Positions 19,177 through 31,005 of a stretch of 64,000 nt of DNA are shown piece after piece. Position numbers and translations under genes: made by a program. The stretch is taken from positions 62,001-126,000 of the forward strand of contig NZ_PENS01000015.1 of assembly GCF_003144325.1 (NCBI RefSeq), written 5' to 3'. Below the pieces are notes generated by a model. That model saw only the letters and a list, made by a program, of their open reading frames with translations. It did no database searches and was not told the origin of the DNA. The number at the start of each line of letters is the position of its first letter. The stretch's first letter is position 1. This DNA is from Proteus terrae. GTDB lineage: Bacteria; Pseudomonadota; Gammaproteobacteria; Enterobacterales; Enterobacteriaceae.

Positions 19177-20007
19177 TTATTGGTTTTCTTCTTTATCAGA
19201 TTGGTGACTTTCATTTTCAGGAATAGTTGCGGGTTGTCCGACAGGTTTTACTGATTGCCATACCGACCCTAAAAACTCATACCATGCACGTTCACTGTGT
19301 TGAAAATAAGTCGCAGAAGGAAAATATTTTTCCCAAGGATGTAATGGTGAAGAAATAGCCAGTTGGTTAGCTGGTGCAATGATAGGTTTCATGCCTCGGG
19401 CTAAAAAGAAACGCTCCGCACGTGCTAAATGATTGGCAGACGTTACAAGTAAAAATGGTTTTTTACCAATTAATTTATCAACTTCATAGGCTTCTTCTTC
19501 CGTATCTTTCGGTGTTGATAATGCGATAGTTCTCTCAGCAGGTACACCTAAAGATTGTGCTACCTGAGCCGCTACTTCTGCACTACTTATTTGATTAACA
19601 CCAGCACCACCTGTAAAAATCATTATCGCATTAGGATTGCGATAATAAAGTCTTACACCTTCAGCAACACGAAATAAACTATTATTAAGAAGATTAGAAC
19701 TGGGGGCCCAATCTGGGTTATAAGTAAATCCACCACCTAAAACAACAATGTAGTTCACATCTTGTTGCGAATTTTCTCGTAATTCATAACGAGCTTGATA
19801 CTCTTTTTCACTCGGCATTAATAGTGTATCGGCAACAGGTTGTATGCCTAAAATAGTTAACAGAACAAGCACAACAGTGAGTAGGCTTTTTCCAGTTTTT
19901 TGCCAACGAGTAAACCAAAGTAGAGCTAATGCAAAAAAGGCGATTAATAAGAGCAAAGGCAAGGGCATCAGAAAGCCTGCAACATATTTTTTGAGCAAAA
20001 ACAGCAT
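19177..20007 (-). CDS. elyC: ElyC (YcbC), DUF218 envelope biogenesis factor
   Basis: A 276-residue inner membrane protein matching E. coli ElyC, which is needed for normal peptidoglycan assembly at low temperature by maintaining undecaprenyl-phosphate-dependent synthesis. Two N-terminal membrane segments (residues about 10-60) precede a periplasmic DUF218 domain with YIVVLGGGF, FTGGAGVNQISSAEVAA, TEEEAYEVDKLI and LVTSANHLARAERFF. The C-terminal tail is about 15 residues longer than in E. coli and hydrophilic. It is transcribed away from cmoM. Confidence 0.93.
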   Translation of the reverse strand: MLFLLKKYVAGFLMPLPLLLLIAFFALALLWFTRWQKTGKSLLTVVLVLLTILGIQPVADTLLMPSEKEYQARYELRENSQQDVNYIVVLGGGFTYNPDWAPSSNLLNNSLFRVAEGVRLYYRNPNAIMIFTGGAGVNQISSAEVAAQVAQSLGVPAERTIALSTPKDTEEEAYEVDKLIGKKPFLLVTSANHLARAERFFLARGMKPIIAPANQLAISSPLHPWEKYFPSATYFQHSERAWYEFLGSVWQSVKPVGQPATIPENESHQSDKEENQ

Positions 20008-20382
20008 AAATCATCCTAGATTGAGTGAAATACATGCAATTGATAGCGAAAGCTTAGTGAAAACTAGGGGAATTCCAAGACGTTGTGTCAAAATAGCTAA
20101 CACAACAACGTTTCACTAAGTTTTCATCAATAGAAATAAAAAACCGTTTAATTATTTATAAAACGATAAACGTTTGAACGTTAATTTTTTCATTAATAAG
20201 CGTTATATTTATACTGCGCTTTGCGAATAATCTGATTCATGACTTATTTCTTGAGAGAAAACAGTCAGTATCATAGAACACTGGTAAAATTGCCGTCTTT
20301 ATTTATGTACAGTGTCTCATATTTTTGAATTTATCAGAACGCAAAGAGTGCAAGTAGTAAGTTGTTATCATGAGGCGTTTTA
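20008..20382. promoter_or_regulatory. Divergent elyC / cmoM control region with nested inverted repeats
   Basis: 375 bases between divergent starts. CTTAGTGAAAAC (20053-20064) and GTTTCACTAAG (20110-20120) enclose GTTGTGT (20082-20088) and ACACAAC (20100-20106), a nested cruciform-like element. Further right AACGTT-TG-AACGTT (20169-20182) is an imperfect palindrome with an AAACGTTT core, the sort of core seen in LacI/PurR-family operators. The cmoM ribosome binding site GAGG is at 20372-20375. Confidence 0.5.
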
Positions 20383-21156
20383 ATGTCAGATCGTAATTTT
20401 GACGATATTGCAGATAAATTCTCCCGCAATATCTATGGCACAACAAAGGGTAAAATACGTCAAGCGGTGATTTGGGAAGATTTACAACAATTATTGACTC
20501 TCTTACCTAGCCGAAGTTTGCGTATTTTAGATGCTGGTGGCGGTGAAGGTTATTTCTCTCGCCAGCTTGCTAAATTAGGACACCAAATTATCTTATGTGA
20601 TTTATCACAAGAGATGCTTAATCGCGCACAAGAGGCTGCGATTGAAGAGGGTGTTGTCGAGAACATGACGTTTATTTGTTGTGCAGCTCAAGAGATTAAA
20701 GAGCATATAGATGAAGGGGTTGATTTAATTCTATTTCATGCAGTATTGGAATGGATCACGGATCAGAAAGACGCCGTAAATGTTCTTACCGATATGTTGT
20801 TACCTAATGGTATCTTATCGCTGATGTTTTACAATGCGAATGGTATTGTCATGAGAAATGCGATTTTAGGAAATTTTCATCTGGCAAATCCTGAGATCCC
20901 ACGTAGAAGAAAAAAATCGTTATCACCTCAAAACCCATTGCAACCCGAAGATGTTTATCAATGGTTAGATGAGTTTTCAATGACAATATTAGGAAAAACG
21001 GGTGTCCGTGTTTTCCATGATTATTTGCAAAGTCGTCAGTTACAAAATAAAGATTTTCCATCGTTGCTTGCATTAGAGCAACGATATTGTCGGCAAGAGC
21101 CCTATATCAGTCTGGGGCGTTACATTCATGTCATGGCACAAAAGCGTGTAAATTAA
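20383..21156 (+). CDS. cmoM: tRNA 5-carboxymethoxyuridine methyltransferase
   Basis: A 257-residue class I SAM-dependent methyltransferase matching E. coli CmoM (SmtA), which methylates cmo5U34 of certain tRNAs to mcmo5U. SAM-binding motif I is LRILDAGGGEGYFSRQLA (residues about 44-61), with LCDLSQEML as motif II and DLILFHAVLEWI as motif IV. It is the first gene of the cmoM-mukF-mukE-mukB cluster and ends 9 bases before mukF. The functional link to the condensin genes is positional only. Confidence 0.95.
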   Translation: MSDRNFDDIADKFSRNIYGTTKGKIRQAVIWEDLQQLLTLLPSRSLRILDAGGGEGYFSRQLAKLGHQIILCDLSQEMLNRAQEAAIEEGVVENMTFICCAAQEIKEHIDEGVDLILFHAVLEWITDQKDAVNVLTDMLLPNGILSLMFYNANGIVMRNAILGNFHLANPEIPRRRKKSLSPQNPLQPEDVYQWLDEFSMTILGKTGVRVFHDYLQSRQLQNKDFPSLLALEQRYCRQEPYISLGRYIHVMAQKRVN

Positions 21157-21165
21157 GGATGTACT

Positions 21166-22488
21166 ATGAGTGATTTTACCCAGACAGTTCCTGAGTTAGT
21201 GTCTTGGGCGAGAAAAAATGATTTCTCAATCTCACTGCCAGCAGAAAGATTAGCTTTTTTGATGGCTGTCGCTGTATTAAACAGCGAGCGCCTTGATGGC
21301 GAAATCAGTGAAGGGGAGTTAATTGATGCCTTTCGAGAAGTATGTAAAGGCTTCGAACAACCCGCAGAATCAATACAAGTTCGCGCAAATAATGCCATTA
21401 ATGACATGGTAAAGCAGCGACTTTTTAACCGTTTTACCAGTGAATTGGTAGAAGGTAATGCAATATACCGTTTAACCCCGTTGGGTATTGGAATTAGTGA
21501 TTACTATATTCGCCAACGTGAATTTTCATCATTGCGCTTATCTATGCAACTTTCCATTGTGGCGGGTGAGTTGGATTCAGCTGCCAGTTCCGCTGAAGAT
21601 GGTGGTGATGAATATCATTGGCATCGTAACGTTTTTGCGCCTTTAAAATATTCAGTGGCAGAAATTTTCGATAGCATTGATTTGTCTCAGCGGATCATGG
21701 ATGAGCAGCAAAATACAGTAAAAGAAGATATTGCTGCGCTATTAAACCAAGACTGGCAAGCAGCCATTTCAAGCTGTGAACAATTGTTATCTGAAACCTC
21801 GGGTACATTAAGAGAGCTACAAGATACACTTGAAGCCGCTGGTGACAAACTTCAAGCCAATCTCTTACGTATTCAAGAAGCAAACATGAATTCTGGTCAT
21901 GTTGAGCAAATTGATACATTAGTATTTGAACTTCAAAGTAAGTTAGACCGCATTATTAGTTGGGGTCAGCAATCTATTGATTTATGGATTGGATACGATA
22001 GGCATGTCCATAAATTTATTCGTACAGCGATTGATATGGATAAAAACCGTATTTTCTCTCGCCGTTTACGTCAATCCGTACAAAACTATTTCGACAGCCC
22101 ATGGGCATTAACTTACGCTAATGCGGATAGGTTGTTTGATATGCGTGATGAAGAACTGGTTCTACGTGATGAAGAAGTCACGGGTGAGTTACCTGAAGAG
22201 CTTGAATATCAAATGTTCAGTGAAGTGAATGAACAAATAGCGCAATGGGTAGAGCAAGAGCTTGCTTCTTACAAATTGGAACAACGAGCATTAGATCTCA
22301 GTTCAGTGTTAGTTGAATACCTTAATCGTTATCCGCAACAGAAACATTTCGATGTTGCACGTATTGTTATTGATCAAGCAGTACGATTAGGTGTGGCGAA
22401 AGCTGAGCTCGCAGGATTACCTGCAAAATGGTCAGAAATTAACGAATATGGAGCTAAGGTACAAGCGCATGTCATCGATACATACTGA
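21166..22488 (+). CDS. mukF: Chromosome partition protein MukF (kleisin)
   Basis: A 440-residue protein, the same size as E. coli MukF. It is the kleisin of the MukBEF condensin, bridging MukB heads and binding MukE. The N-terminal winged-helix dimerisation domain (residues 1-120), a long helical middle with coiled coil (about 170-290) and the C-terminal winged helix that binds the MukB head can be followed. AAGGATG lies just upstream of the ATG. The last 20 bases overlap the mukE start region. Confidence 0.97.
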   Translation: MSDFTQTVPELVSWARKNDFSISLPAERLAFLMAVAVLNSERLDGEISEGELIDAFREVCKGFEQPAESIQVRANNAINDMVKQRLFNRFTSELVEGNAIYRLTPLGIGISDYYIRQREFSSLRLSMQLSIVAGELDSAASSAEDGGDEYHWHRNVFAPLKYSVAEIFDSIDLSQRIMDEQQNTVKEDIAALLNQDWQAAISSCEQLLSETSGTLRELQDTLEAAGDKLQANLLRIQEANMNSGHVEQIDTLVFELQSKLDRIISWGQQSIDLWIGYDRHVHKFIRTAIDMDKNRIFSRRLRQSVQNYFDSPWALTYANADRLFDMRDEELVLRDEEVTGELPEELEYQMFSEVNEQIAQWVEQELASYKLEQRALDLSSVLVEYLNRYPQQKHFDVARIVIDQAVRLGVAKAELAGLPAKWSEINEYGAKVQAHVIDTY

Positions 22489-23200
22489 ACAATTTATGCC
22501 AGCAAAACTGGCGCAGGCATTAGCGAACTCACTTTTTCCTGAACTGGATAGCCAGTTACGTGCAGGTCGACATATCGGTATAGACTCTCTGGATAATCAT
22601 GCTTTCTTGATGGATTTTCAAGATGAGTTATCAGACTTTTATGCGCGTTATAACGTCGAATTAATTCGAGCACCAGAAGGTTTCTTCTATTTGCGACCTC
22701 GTTCAACCACACTTATTCCACGCTCTGTTCTCTCTGAAATGGATATGTTGGTGGGGAAAATTCTTTGCTATCTCTATCTTAGCCCTGAACGATTAGCGAA
22801 TCAGGGAATATTCACCGTTCAAGAGCTGTTCGATGAATTAAGAACATTAGCAGATGAAACCAAGCTTTTACGTTTAGTGAATCAGCGCTCAACAGGTTCT
22901 GATCTTGATTTGCAAAAATTACAAGAAAAAATGAGAACCTCACTAAATCGTTTACGTCGTTTAGGTATGATCTCATTCTTATTAAATGATATGCAGCGTT
23001 TTTCTATTACCGAATCTGTTTTCCGCTTTGGTGCCGATGTGCGTAGTGGCGATTCTCCACTTGAAGCTCAAATGCGAATGATCCGTGATGGTGAAGCAAT
23101 GGCGCTTGAAGATAGCTCAGAAACTCTCAACGATGATGAAGAAAATGAAGATGAGCAATTACAATCCAGTGAAGATGATGCGGAGGGAGAAAATAAATGA
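22469..23200 (+). CDS. mukE: Chromosome partition protein MukE
   Basis: A 243-residue subunit that binds MukF and regulates MukB ATPase and DNA loading. The frame is open upstream to 22391, but the ATG at 22469 gives [20 protein letters not shown] as in E. coli and has AAGG 9 bases upstream. Conserved blocks are [25 protein letters not shown] and LNRLRRLGM. The C-terminal tail is strongly acidic (Glu/Asp-rich, last 25 residues) and a little longer than in E. coli. It overlaps mukF by 20 bases and mukB by 4. Confidence 0.96.
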   Translation: MSSIHTEQFMPAKLAQALANSLFPELDSQLRAGRHIGIDSLDNHAFLMDFQDELSDFYARYNVELIRAPEGFFYLRPRSTTLIPRSVLSEMDMLVGKILCYLYLSPERLANQGIFTVQELFDELRTLADETKLLRLVNQRSTGSDLDLQKLQEKMRTSLNRLRRLGMISFLLNDMQRFSITESVFRFGADVRSGDSPLEAQMRMIRDGEAMALEDSSETLNDDEENEDEQLQSSEDDAEGENK

Positions 23201-26200
23201 TTGAACGGGGAAAATTTCGCTCATTAACACTTATCAACTGGAATGGGTTTTTTGCTCGTACTTTTGATTTAGATGAGTTGGTGACTACGTTATCAGGTGG
23301 TAATGGTGCGGGTAAATCAACCACGATGGCTGCATTTATCACAGCCATGATCCCTGATCTTACTTTACTTCATTTCCGTAATACCACAGAAGCAGGATCG
23401 ACAAGCGGATCACGTGATAAAGGGTTATACGGGAAACTGCGTCCTGGTGTGTGTTATGCCGTATTGGATGTGATTAACTCGCGTCACTTACGTGCTGTGG
23501 TCGGTGTTCGTTTACAACAAATTGCAGGGCGTGATAAGAAAGTTGATATCAAACCCTTTATGATCCAAGGGCTGCCAATGGCAGAAAATCCAACAGAAAT
23601 TTTGACTCAAGCTGTTGCGGATCGCCAAGCCCGTGTTTTACCGCTGAATGAATTAAAAGAAAAAGTTGAAGCCATTGATGGGGTTGTTTTCAGACAATTT
23701 AACTCTATCACTGATTTCCATGCTGTGATGTTTGATTTAGGGGTTATTCCTAAACGTTTACGTTCAGCGAGTGATCGCGCCAAATTTTATCGTTTAATTG
23801 AAGCCTCATTGTATGGCGGTATTTCAAGTGCGATTACACGCTCTTTACGTGATTATTTACTACCTGAAAATAGCGGTGTAAGAAAAGCTTTCCAAGATAT
23901 GGAAGGTGCATTGCGTGAAAACCGAATGACGCTTGAAGCTATTCGTGTCACTCAATCTGATCGAGACTTATTTAAGCACTTAATTACAGAAGCGACATCT
24001 TATGTTGCTGCTGACTATATGCGTCATGCTAATGAACGACGAATTCATTTAGATGAAGCTTTAACCGTGCGCCGTGAGTTATGGAGCCAGCGTAAATCCA
24101 TTAATAGCGAAGCGTATCGTTTTGTTGAAATGGGTAAAGAGTTAGAAGAGCAACAAGCGTTATCTTCTGATCTTGAAGCGGATTATCAAGCGGCAAGTGA
24201 CCGATTAAATTTAGTACAAAATGCAGTTCGCCAACAAGAGAAAATTGACCGCTATGTTGCTGATGTTGAAGAGATAACTTTCCGCTTAGAAGAACAAAGC
24301 GAAGTGGTTGAAGAAGCTACATCTAAGAAAGAAGAACTTGAAGCACGCGTAGAATCGGCAGAAGAAGAAGTCGATGAACTGAAAAATCAGTTAGCAGACT
24401 ATCAGCAAGCATTAGACGTACAACAAACACGCGCTATTCAATATCGCCAAGCTGTGCAGGCTTTAGAGCGTGCTAAAGCACAATGTGATATTACGGATTT
24501 AGATGAAACTAATGCAGAGCAATGGGCTGAACGGATCCAAGCAAAAATTCAAACCATTACGAATTCATTGCTTTCTATGGAGCAGAAACTCAATGTTTCT
24601 GAAGCAGCGAAAACACAATTCGATCAAGCCTATAAACTGGTAAGTTCAATTGTTGGTGAAGTTGAACGCCAAAATGCATGGGATGCTGCAAAAACGGCAT
24701 TACGTGAGTGGTCTTCTCATCGACATCAAGCGGATAGGGTTCATCCTATTCGTATGCAATTAGCTGAATTAGAACAGCGTTTACATCAGCGAAACAATGC
24801 AGAACGCCAACTTGAAGAGTTTAACAAACATCATGGTAAATCGATGGAGCCTGATGATCTGTTAATTCTTCAAGATGAATTAGAAGCAAAAATTGAAGAG
24901 CTTAGTGATTACGTTAATGAATCAGGCGAACAGCGCATGCAAATGCGCCAAGAGTTAGATCAACTTAAACAACAAATTGAAAAGCTGAAAAAACGAGCAC
25001 CTGCATGGCTTGCGGCACAAGATGCGTTAACACAATTATGTGAGCAGACTCGTCAATCTTTTGAAACGGGTCATCAAGTAACAGAATATATGCAACAGTT
25101 ACTTGAAAAAGAGCGCGAAGCAACGGTATTACGTGATGAAACAGCAACCCGTAAACAACAAATTGAAGCGCAAATTGAACGTTTAAGTCAGCCAAGTGGC
25201 GCTGAAGATGGGCGATTAATTACGTTAGCTGAACGCTTTAATGGTGTTTTATTATCAGAAATTTATGATGATATTACGTTAGACGATGCGCCTTATTTCT
25301 CTGCATTATATGGGCCAGCACGCCATGCGATTGTTGTACAAGATCTATCTCAAGTTCAGGCACAATTAGAAACGTTAGATGATTGCCCAGAAGATCTCTA
25401 TTTTATCGAAGGTGATCCACAATCTTTCGATGACAGTGTATTTAATGCGCAAGAGATGGATAAAGCCGTTCTTATTAAAAGTTCTGATAGACAATGGCGT
25501 TATTCTCGCTATCCTGAAATCCCGCTGTTTGGTCGAGCTGCGCGTGAAAATCAGTTAGAAATTTTATCTCGCCAGCGCGATGAGCTTTCTGAACTTTACG
25601 CGACACAAGCTTTTGATGTACAGAAGATCCAACGTGCTCACCATGCTTTTAGTCAGTTTGTGGGACAACATATTTCTGTGGCATTTGAGGCGGACCCTGA
25701 AGAGGATATTCGTCAACTCAACCAAAGACGTAACGAGCTAGAAAGAGCGCTAACACAATACGAAGAGAGTACTCAGCAACAGCGTCAAAATTATGCGCGT
25801 GCTAAAGAATCTCTAAATCTTCTTAATAAGCTTATTCCTCAAGTTAATATCTTGATGGATGAAACACTGATTGATCGTGTTGAAGAGTTACGTGAAGAGC
25901 TGTATACCGCTGAAGAGTCAATGCGTCACTTGCAGCGTCATGAAAAAGCATTAGCAACGTTAGAGCCTATCGCTTCAATCTTACAAAGTGATCCACAAGC
26001 GCATGAACAATTAGCTCAAGATTACGAACAAGCAAAAGCAGAACAGCAACGTTATCAGCAACAAGCTTTCTTGCTGGTGGAAGTGGTACAGCGTCGTCCT
26101 CACTTTAGTTATAGCGATGCCGTTGAGATTGTCAGTGAAAATAGTGATCTTAACGAGAAGCTACGTCACCGCTTAGAAATGGCTGAAACAGAACGCGCTA

Positions 26201-27657
26201 CAGCAAGAGAACTTTATCGTCAGCAACAAGCACAATGTGCTCAATTTAATCAAGTACTCGCATCATTAAAAAGCTCCTTTGATACTAAATCTGAATTACT
26301 TAGAGAGCTTGAGCAAGAGATGCGTGATACAGGGATCCATATTGATATTGGTGCAGAAGCCAGAGCCAAAGAGCTGCGTGATCAACGCTATTCTGCGGTA
26401 AGTGCAAACCGCACGCGTATTAGCCAACTTGAGCGAGATATCGCACTAAGTGAAGCTGAGCGAGATAATCTAACCAAGAAAATCCGTAAACTTGAACGTG
26501 ACTACATTCAAATTCGTGAGCATGTTGTGAGTGCAAAAGCGGGTTGGTGCGCGGTTATGCGATTAGTAAAAGAAAATGGAATGGAGCGTCGTTTACATCG
26601 TCGAGACTTTGCTTATCTTTCTGCTGATGAATTACGTTCAATGTCGGATAAAGCGTTAGGTGCATTACGCCAAGCGGTTGCTGATAATGAATATTTACGT
26701 GATGCACTACGTCGCTCAGAAGATGCAAAATATCCCGATCGTAAAGTTCAGTTCTTTATTGCGGTATATCAGCATTTAAGAGAACGTATTCGCCAAGACA
26801 TCATTAAAACGGATGATCCAGTTGATGCAATTGAACAGATGGAAATTGAGCTTGCTCGCTTAACTGAAGAGTTAACTAGCCGTGAGCAAAAATTAGCGAT
26901 TAGCTCACGAAGCGTCGCGAATATTATTCGTAAAACTATTCAGCGTGAGCAAAACCGTATTCGTATGCTAAACCAAGGTTTGCAAGCGGTTTCATTTGGT
27001 CAGGTGCGTGGTGTCCGACTCAACGTCAATATCCGTGAAAGTCATCAAGTATTATTGGATGTGTTATCTGAAGAAGAGAACCAGTATCAAGATCTATTTA
27101 AAAACCAAAATCTGACTTTCTCTGAAGCAATGGCGAAACTTTATCAGCGTTTAAACCCTCAAGTAGATATTGGTCAACGTATGCCACAAACTGTGGGTGA
27201 AGAGCTGTTAGATTACCGTAATTACCTTGAAATGGATGTTGAGGTTAATCGTGGACCAGAAGGTTGGTTAAAAGCAGAAAGTGGCGCTTTATCAACTGGT
27301 GAAGCAATTGGTACAGGGATGTCAATTCTGGTGATGGTTGTACAGAGCTGGGAAGAAGAATCACGACGCTTAAGAGGAAAAGATATCTCTCCTTGTCGTT
27401 TGCTCTTCCTCGATGAAGCGGCACGTTTAGATGCGAAATCTATCGCGACGTTATTTGAACTTTGTGATCGCCTTGATATGCAATTAATTATTGCGGCACC
27501 AGAAAATATCAGCCCAGAAAAAGGAACAACCTATAAATTAGTACGAAAAGTGTTCAATGGTACTGAACATGTACACGTTGTTGGGTTAAAAGGTTTTGGT
27601 CAACAGGCTGAAAAAGATAAAATTGCATCATCAAATGTTGCTGAAATAACACAATAA
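23197..27657 (+). CDS. mukB: Chromosome partition protein MukB (SMC-like ATPase)
   Basis: A 1486-residue condensin ATPase, the same size as in E. coli. Walker [11 protein letters not shown] is near residue 35. Long coiled coils occupy about 290-650 and 840-1110, separated by the hinge (about 650-790). The C-terminal head carries the ABC signature [12 protein letters not shown] and Walker [14 protein letters not shown]. MukB dimers load near ori and are displaced from ter by MatP, whose gene is also in this window. The ATG overlaps the mukE stop by 4 bases. Confidence 0.98.
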   Translation: MIERGKFRSLTLINWNGFFARTFDLDELVTTLSGGNGAGKSTTMAAFITAMIPDLTLLHFRNTTEAGSTSGSRDKGLYGKLRPGVCYAVLDVINSRHLRAVVGVRLQQIAGRDKKVDIKPFMIQGLPMAENPTEILTQAVADRQARVLPLNELKEKVEAIDGVVFRQFNSITDFHAVMFDLGVIPKRLRSASDRAKFYRLIEASLYGGISSAITRSLRDYLLPENSGVRKAFQDMEGALRENRMTLEAIRVTQSDRDLFKHLITEATSYVAADYMRHANERRIHLDEALTVRRELWSQRKSINSEAYRFVEMGKELEEQQALSSDLEADYQAASDRLNLVQNAVRQQEKIDRYVADVEEITFRLEEQSEVVEEATSKKEELEARVESAEEEVDELKNQLADYQQALDVQQTRAIQYRQAVQALERAKAQCDITDLDETNAEQWAERIQAKIQTITNSLLSMEQKLNVSEAAKTQFDQAYKLVSSIVGEVERQNAWDAAKTALREWSSHRHQADRVHPIRMQLAELEQRLHQRNNAERQLEEFNKHHGKSMEPDDLLILQDELEAKIEELSDYVNESGEQRMQMRQELDQLKQQIEKLKKRAPAWLAAQDALTQLCEQTRQSFETGHQVTEYMQQLLEKEREATVLRDETATRKQQIEAQIERLSQPSGAEDGRLITLAERFNGVLLSEIYDDITLDDAPYFSALYGPARHAIVVQDLSQVQAQLETLDDCPEDLYFIEGDPQSFDDSVFNAQEMDKAVLIKSSDRQWRYSRYPEIPLFGRAARENQLEILSRQRDELSELYATQAFDVQKIQRAHHAFSQFVGQHISVAFEADPEEDIRQLNQRRNELERALTQYEESTQQQRQNYARAKESLNLLNKLIPQVNILMDETLIDRVEELREELYTAEESMRHLQRHEKALATLEPIASILQSDPQAHEQLAQDYEQAKAEQQRYQQQAFLLVEVVQRRPHFSYSDAVEIVSENSDLNEKLRHRLEMAETERATARELYRQQQAQCAQFNQVLASLKSSFDTKSELLRELEQEMRDTGIHIDIGAEARAKELRDQRYSAVSANRTRISQLERDIALSEAERDNLTKKIRKLERDYIQIREHVVSAKAGWCAVMRLVKENGMERRLHRRDFAYLSADELRSMSDKALGALRQAVADNEYLRDALRRSEDAKYPDRKVQFFIAVYQHLRERIRQDIIKTDDPVDAIEQMEIELARLTEELTSREQKLAISSRSVANIIRKTIQREQNRIRMLNQGLQAVSFGQVRGVRLNVNIRESHQVLLDVLSEEENQYQDLFKNQNLTFSEAMAKLYQRLNPQVDIGQRMPQTVGEELLDYRNYLEMDVEVNRGPEGWLKAESGALSTGEAIGTGMSILVMVVQSWEEESRRLRGKDISPCRLLFLDEAARLDAKSIATLFELCDRLDMQLIIAAPENISPEKGTTYKLVRKVFNGTEHVHVVGLKGFGQQAEKDKIASSNVAEITQ

Positions 27658-27693
27658 TTTTATTCCATTATTAGCCTCAAGAGGGCAAGAATA

Positions 27694-27731
27694 AAGGCGC
27701 TACGGGCTCATGCTTATAGCGCCTTCTTTTT
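27694..27731 (+). terminator. muk operon terminator
   Basis: AAGGCGCTA (27694-27702) and TAGCGCCTT (27717-27725) with a 14-base loop, followed by CTTTTTT. Confidence 0.9.
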
Positions 27732-27882
27732 TAAAGTGTTACATAGATCAAAAAATGAAAGTAAATTAACAAAAAAATGAAATTTTAAATGGAATAACGT
27801 GCGCCATATCTCATTTAAATGTAATCATGATGTTTATGATTGCTCCCGTATGTGATTAATATAAAAATTTAAAGGAAAGAGA

Positions 27883-28596
27883 ATGCGTAAAGTCACGTTA
27901 GCTTTTAGTGCAATTGCTTTAGCGTTAAGCTTAAATGGCGCAGCAATGGCAAAAGTTCATATGCCAGAAGTTGTTAGCCCAGGTGTTACCGTTGCACAAC
28001 TTGCACAACAACAACCAATTCATTGGGTTTCTGTTGCTGATATTGAAAAAAGCCTTGCAGGTCAAGCACCGATGGCAGTTGGTTTTGATATTGATGACAC
28101 TGTTCTGTTCTCAAGCCCAGGTTTCTACCGTGGTAAACTGGAATACTCTCCAAACGATTTCAGCTACCTGAAAAACCCAGAATTCTGGGAAAAAATGAAT
28201 AACGAGTGGGATAAATTCAGTATGCCTAAACAAGTCGGTATCGATCTTGTTCAAATGCACTTAAAACGTGGTGATACTGTTTATTTCATTACTGGTCGTA
28301 CTCAGACTAAAACTGAGACTGTGACCAAGTATGTACAAGAAGGCTTAAACATTCCTGCTGATAAAATGCAGCCTGTTATTTTTGCTGGTGATCAACCTGG
28401 CGCAAATAACAAAGTAAGCTGGATGCGTGATCATAAACTGAAAATTTACTACGGTGATGCTGATGCAGATATCGCAGCAGCAGATGAGCTGAACATCCGT
28501 GGTATTCGTATTCTGCGTGCAGCTAACTCTTCTTACCAACCACTGCCAAAAGCAGGTCAATTTGGTGAAGAAGTAGTTATCAATTCAGAGTACTAA
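27883..28596 (+). CDS. aphA: Class B acid phosphatase AphA
   Basis: A 237-residue periplasmic HAD-superfamily phosphatase that dephosphorylates nucleotides and other organic phosphoesters with magnesium. A signal peptide of about 23 residues (ending GAAMA) precedes the mature chain. The catalytic motif FDIDDTVLF is near residue 69, YFITGRT forms motif II and YYGDADADI motif IV. AAAGGAAAG precedes the ATG. It has its own terminator and sits between mukB and ldtD, where E. coli has no such gene. Confidence 0.95.
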   Translation: MRKVTLAFSAIALALSLNGAAMAKVHMPEVVSPGVTVAQLAQQQPIHWVSVADIEKSLAGQAPMAVGFDIDDTVLFSSPGFYRGKLEYSPNDFSYLKNPEFWEKMNNEWDKFSMPKQVGIDLVQMHLKRGDTVYFITGRTQTKTETVTKYVQEGLNIPADKMQPVIFAGDQPGANNKVSWMRDHKLKIYYGDADADIAAADELNIRGIRILRAANSSYQPLPKAGQFGEEVVINSEY

Positions 28597-28948
28597 TCTT
28601 TACCCTTTGTTTACCTTTATTTGTAAGGCGTAGGAAACTGCGCCTTTTTCTATTTTAAAATACCTTCCATTTAAATAATCTTATTATCCATTCACAATTC
28701 TTTATTATTCATTAATAGTCTATTTTTAATTTGTCTGTTTTTTGTTCTGTTATTGTGTCTTTAATTAAATTATATATTTTGAATATAAAAATGACTAAAT
28801 GGTCTTTTTTTGATTAAATAAAATCAAATTTCTATCAGGGGTTTACAAAACTTTAAAAATATTAGTTTATTCCTATAAAACTCTTCTCCAAGCTCATCTA
28901 ATATTCTAGGATACCAAAATAATAATAAGGAATGAGGGTAGAGGATTT
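28597..28948 (+). other. Intergenic region between aphA and ldtD
   Basis: About 350 very AT-rich bases. Apart from the aphA terminator (28625-28650) and the ldtD ribosome binding site (AGAGGA) I see no gene or clear operator. Confidence 0.5.
28625..28650 (+). terminator. aphA terminator
   Basis: AAGGCG and CGCCTT, extendable by two weaker pairs around GGAAAC, followed by TTTTCTATTTT. Confidence 0.8.
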
Positions 28949-30676
28949 ATGGCGTATCAACCAATTAAAAGAGCAATCGCATATTCAGTTGTTATAGGTA
29001 CACTCCTTTCTGGACATTATGTAATGGCCACAGAAACAGAGTCAGTGACTTTATCTGCACCCGAAACAGAAAACGCGACATTAGTTCCTGTAGCTAATGA
29101 AGCTATGCCAGCACCTGCAATTGTAGCAATGAATATTCCACAAGTGACCGAGTTAGAAGCAAGAACAAAATTGCAATCGTGGATCCCAACAGGATATGAA
29201 CCGTTATATTTAGCCCAGCTAGTGAAAGTTTACCAAGCGAATAACTTAGCATTAATCTGGCAAGATGAAAAAATAGTACAGCAATTACAGCAACAAATTG
29301 CTGAAGTCGCTATTTCAGGTATTCAGCCCCAATTTGGGCAATGGTTAACACAATTAGGAACGCCTGAATTAACAAAAGAAGCACGTGATCTTATTTTATC
29401 AGATGCTTTTTTAGGCTATATCAGTTTTGTTGAGCAAGTGAATAAATCAGGCATATCTTTACTGTATCGTAATGTGATGCAAACATTGCCATCACCCACT
29501 GATAAATCAGTCGTGGAATTACAGCAAAATATCCAAAATAACACCTTAGGTAGTTTTGTTATTTCTTATGCACCATCTCATCCTTATTACAACTTAATGA
29601 AAGAAGAAGTGCGTAAGCAGTTACATAGCTCAGTTGTTTGGCCAGAAATGCAAGGAACAACATCATTAAAGCCAAATCAATCATCACAAGAAGTTATACC
29701 TCTGAGACAGATTTTACGTAATTTAAAATTAATTCCTGAACTAGAAGCTAATGAGCAGGAAATAGCAACAACTGTTTATGATGCGCCTTTAGTTGCGGCT
29801 GTTAAATTATTTCAAACTGCGCATGGGTTAGAGCCAGATGGGATTATTGGGCGACAAACGCGAGTGTGGTTAAATATGACACCGGCACAACGTGCGAGTA
29901 TTATGGCATTAAATATTCAACGTCTTCGCCTGACACCTGCCATTGGAGATACAGGAATTTGGGTTAACATTCCTGATTTCTCACTCTATTTTTATGCCAA
30001 TAACGAGCTTATTCTTGATTCAAAAGTCATTGTAGGTCGTCCTGATAGAAAAACACCGATTATGAGTAGCGCACTAAATAATGTTGTGGTTAATCCACCT
30101 TGGAATGTGCCAACAAGTATGACTCGTAAAGATATTGTACCTAGAGGTAAAGCAGATCCTAGTTACTTTAGTCGTAAGGGATATACTATTTATTCAGGGT
30201 GGGGGAATGATGCTTATCCTATTAACCCTTATGACATTGATTGGCAAAATATGAGCGCAAATAACTTCCCTTACCGAATTTGGCAGGCTCCGGGGCCAAC
30301 AAACTCATTAGGGCGTTATAAATTTAATATGCCAAATTCAGATGCGATATATCTGCATGACACACCAAACCATTCACTGTTCTCAAAAAATATGAGAGCA
30401 ATAAGTTCAGGCTGTATTCGTGTTAATAAAGCGTCTGAACTTGCTTCAATTTTATTGGGTGATGCAGGATGGAAACAAGATAGAATTGATGCAGCATTAA
30501 AACGTGGTTCAACACAATATGCGCCAATTCCTGAACGTATTCCGGTTTATTTATATTATCAAACAGCATGGGTGGCTCAGGAAAATGCACCTCAATATCG
30601 TGCAGATATTTATGGTTATGACAAAGTCATTACTAATGCACAACCTTATTTAGAGAATATTAAGAAATACTTTTAA
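28949..30676 (+). CDS. ldtD: L,D-transpeptidase LdtD (YcbB)
   Basis: A 575-residue periplasmic enzyme that makes 3-3 (mDAP-mDAP) peptidoglycan cross-links, a route insensitive to most penicillins. An N-terminal signal/anchor segment, a helical domain, a PG_binding_1 domain (AVKLFQTAHGLEPDGIIGRQT) and a YkuD catalytic domain are visible. The catalytic histidine is in YLHDTPN and the catalytic cysteine, about residue 489, in SSGCIRV. It is about 40 residues shorter than the E. coli protein, mostly in the N-terminal half. mepK and gloC follow. Confidence 0.94.
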   Translation: MAYQPIKRAIAYSVVIGTLLSGHYVMATETESVTLSAPETENATLVPVANEAMPAPAIVAMNIPQVTELEARTKLQSWIPTGYEPLYLAQLVKVYQANNLALIWQDEKIVQQLQQQIAEVAISGIQPQFGQWLTQLGTPELTKEARDLILSDAFLGYISFVEQVNKSGISLLYRNVMQTLPSPTDKSVVELQQNIQNNTLGSFVISYAPSHPYYNLMKEEVRKQLHSSVVWPEMQGTTSLKPNQSSQEVIPLRQILRNLKLIPELEANEQEIATTVYDAPLVAAVKLFQTAHGLEPDGIIGRQTRVWLNMTPAQRASIMALNIQRLRLTPAIGDTGIWVNIPDFSLYFYANNELILDSKVIVGRPDRKTPIMSSALNNVVVNPPWNVPTSMTRKDIVPRGKADPSYFSRKGYTIYSGWGNDAYPINPYDIDWQNMSANNFPYRIWQAPGPTNSLGRYKFNMPNSDAIYLHDTPNHSLFSKNMRAISSGCIRVNKASELASILLGDAGWKQDRIDAALKRGSTQYAPIPERIPVYLYYQTAWVAQENAPQYRADIYGYDKVITNAQPYLENIKKYF

Positions 30677-30698
30677 TATAAATAAATATAAATTGAAT

Positions 30699-30731
30699 AA
30701 AGGATAGCTAATTCAGCTGTCCTTTATTTTT
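30699..30731 (+). terminator. ldtD terminator
   Basis: AAAGGATAGCT and AGCTGTCCTTT form an 11-bp stem with one G:T pair, loop AATTC, followed by ATTTTT. It separates ldtD from mepK, so these may not always be cotranscribed. Confidence 0.8.
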
Positions 30732-31005
30732 ATATAAATCAATAAGATAAAAATGTTTTTTTATGGTCTTCAATAAGATAACTAGAAATATAATAAATTA
30801 TAAAATATTTTTAAAATTTCTATTAAAAATAGAATGATAAAAATAGAGATTAGTATAAATAACTAAATTTATAAAATTACTAATGGCGTTAAATTGAAAT
30901 GAAGTGTTATTTACAATACTATACAAACGATAAGAAACAATTCGAGAAAAATATTGTCATAATAAAGGTTCTTCCTCCTGAAATAATTTGTTGAGTGCAT
31001 ATACT
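30732..31005 (+). other. Intergenic region between ldtD and mepK
   Basis: AT-rich sequence without a gene. The stretch around 30905-30970 has several TATA-like hexamers, any of which could start the mepK-gloC message; none is convincing alone. Confidence 0.4.

Noticed and set aside
22391-22468. N-terminal extension of mukE
   Set aside because: These 26 codons lie within mukF, lack homology and precede a well placed ribosome binding site for the ATG at 22469.
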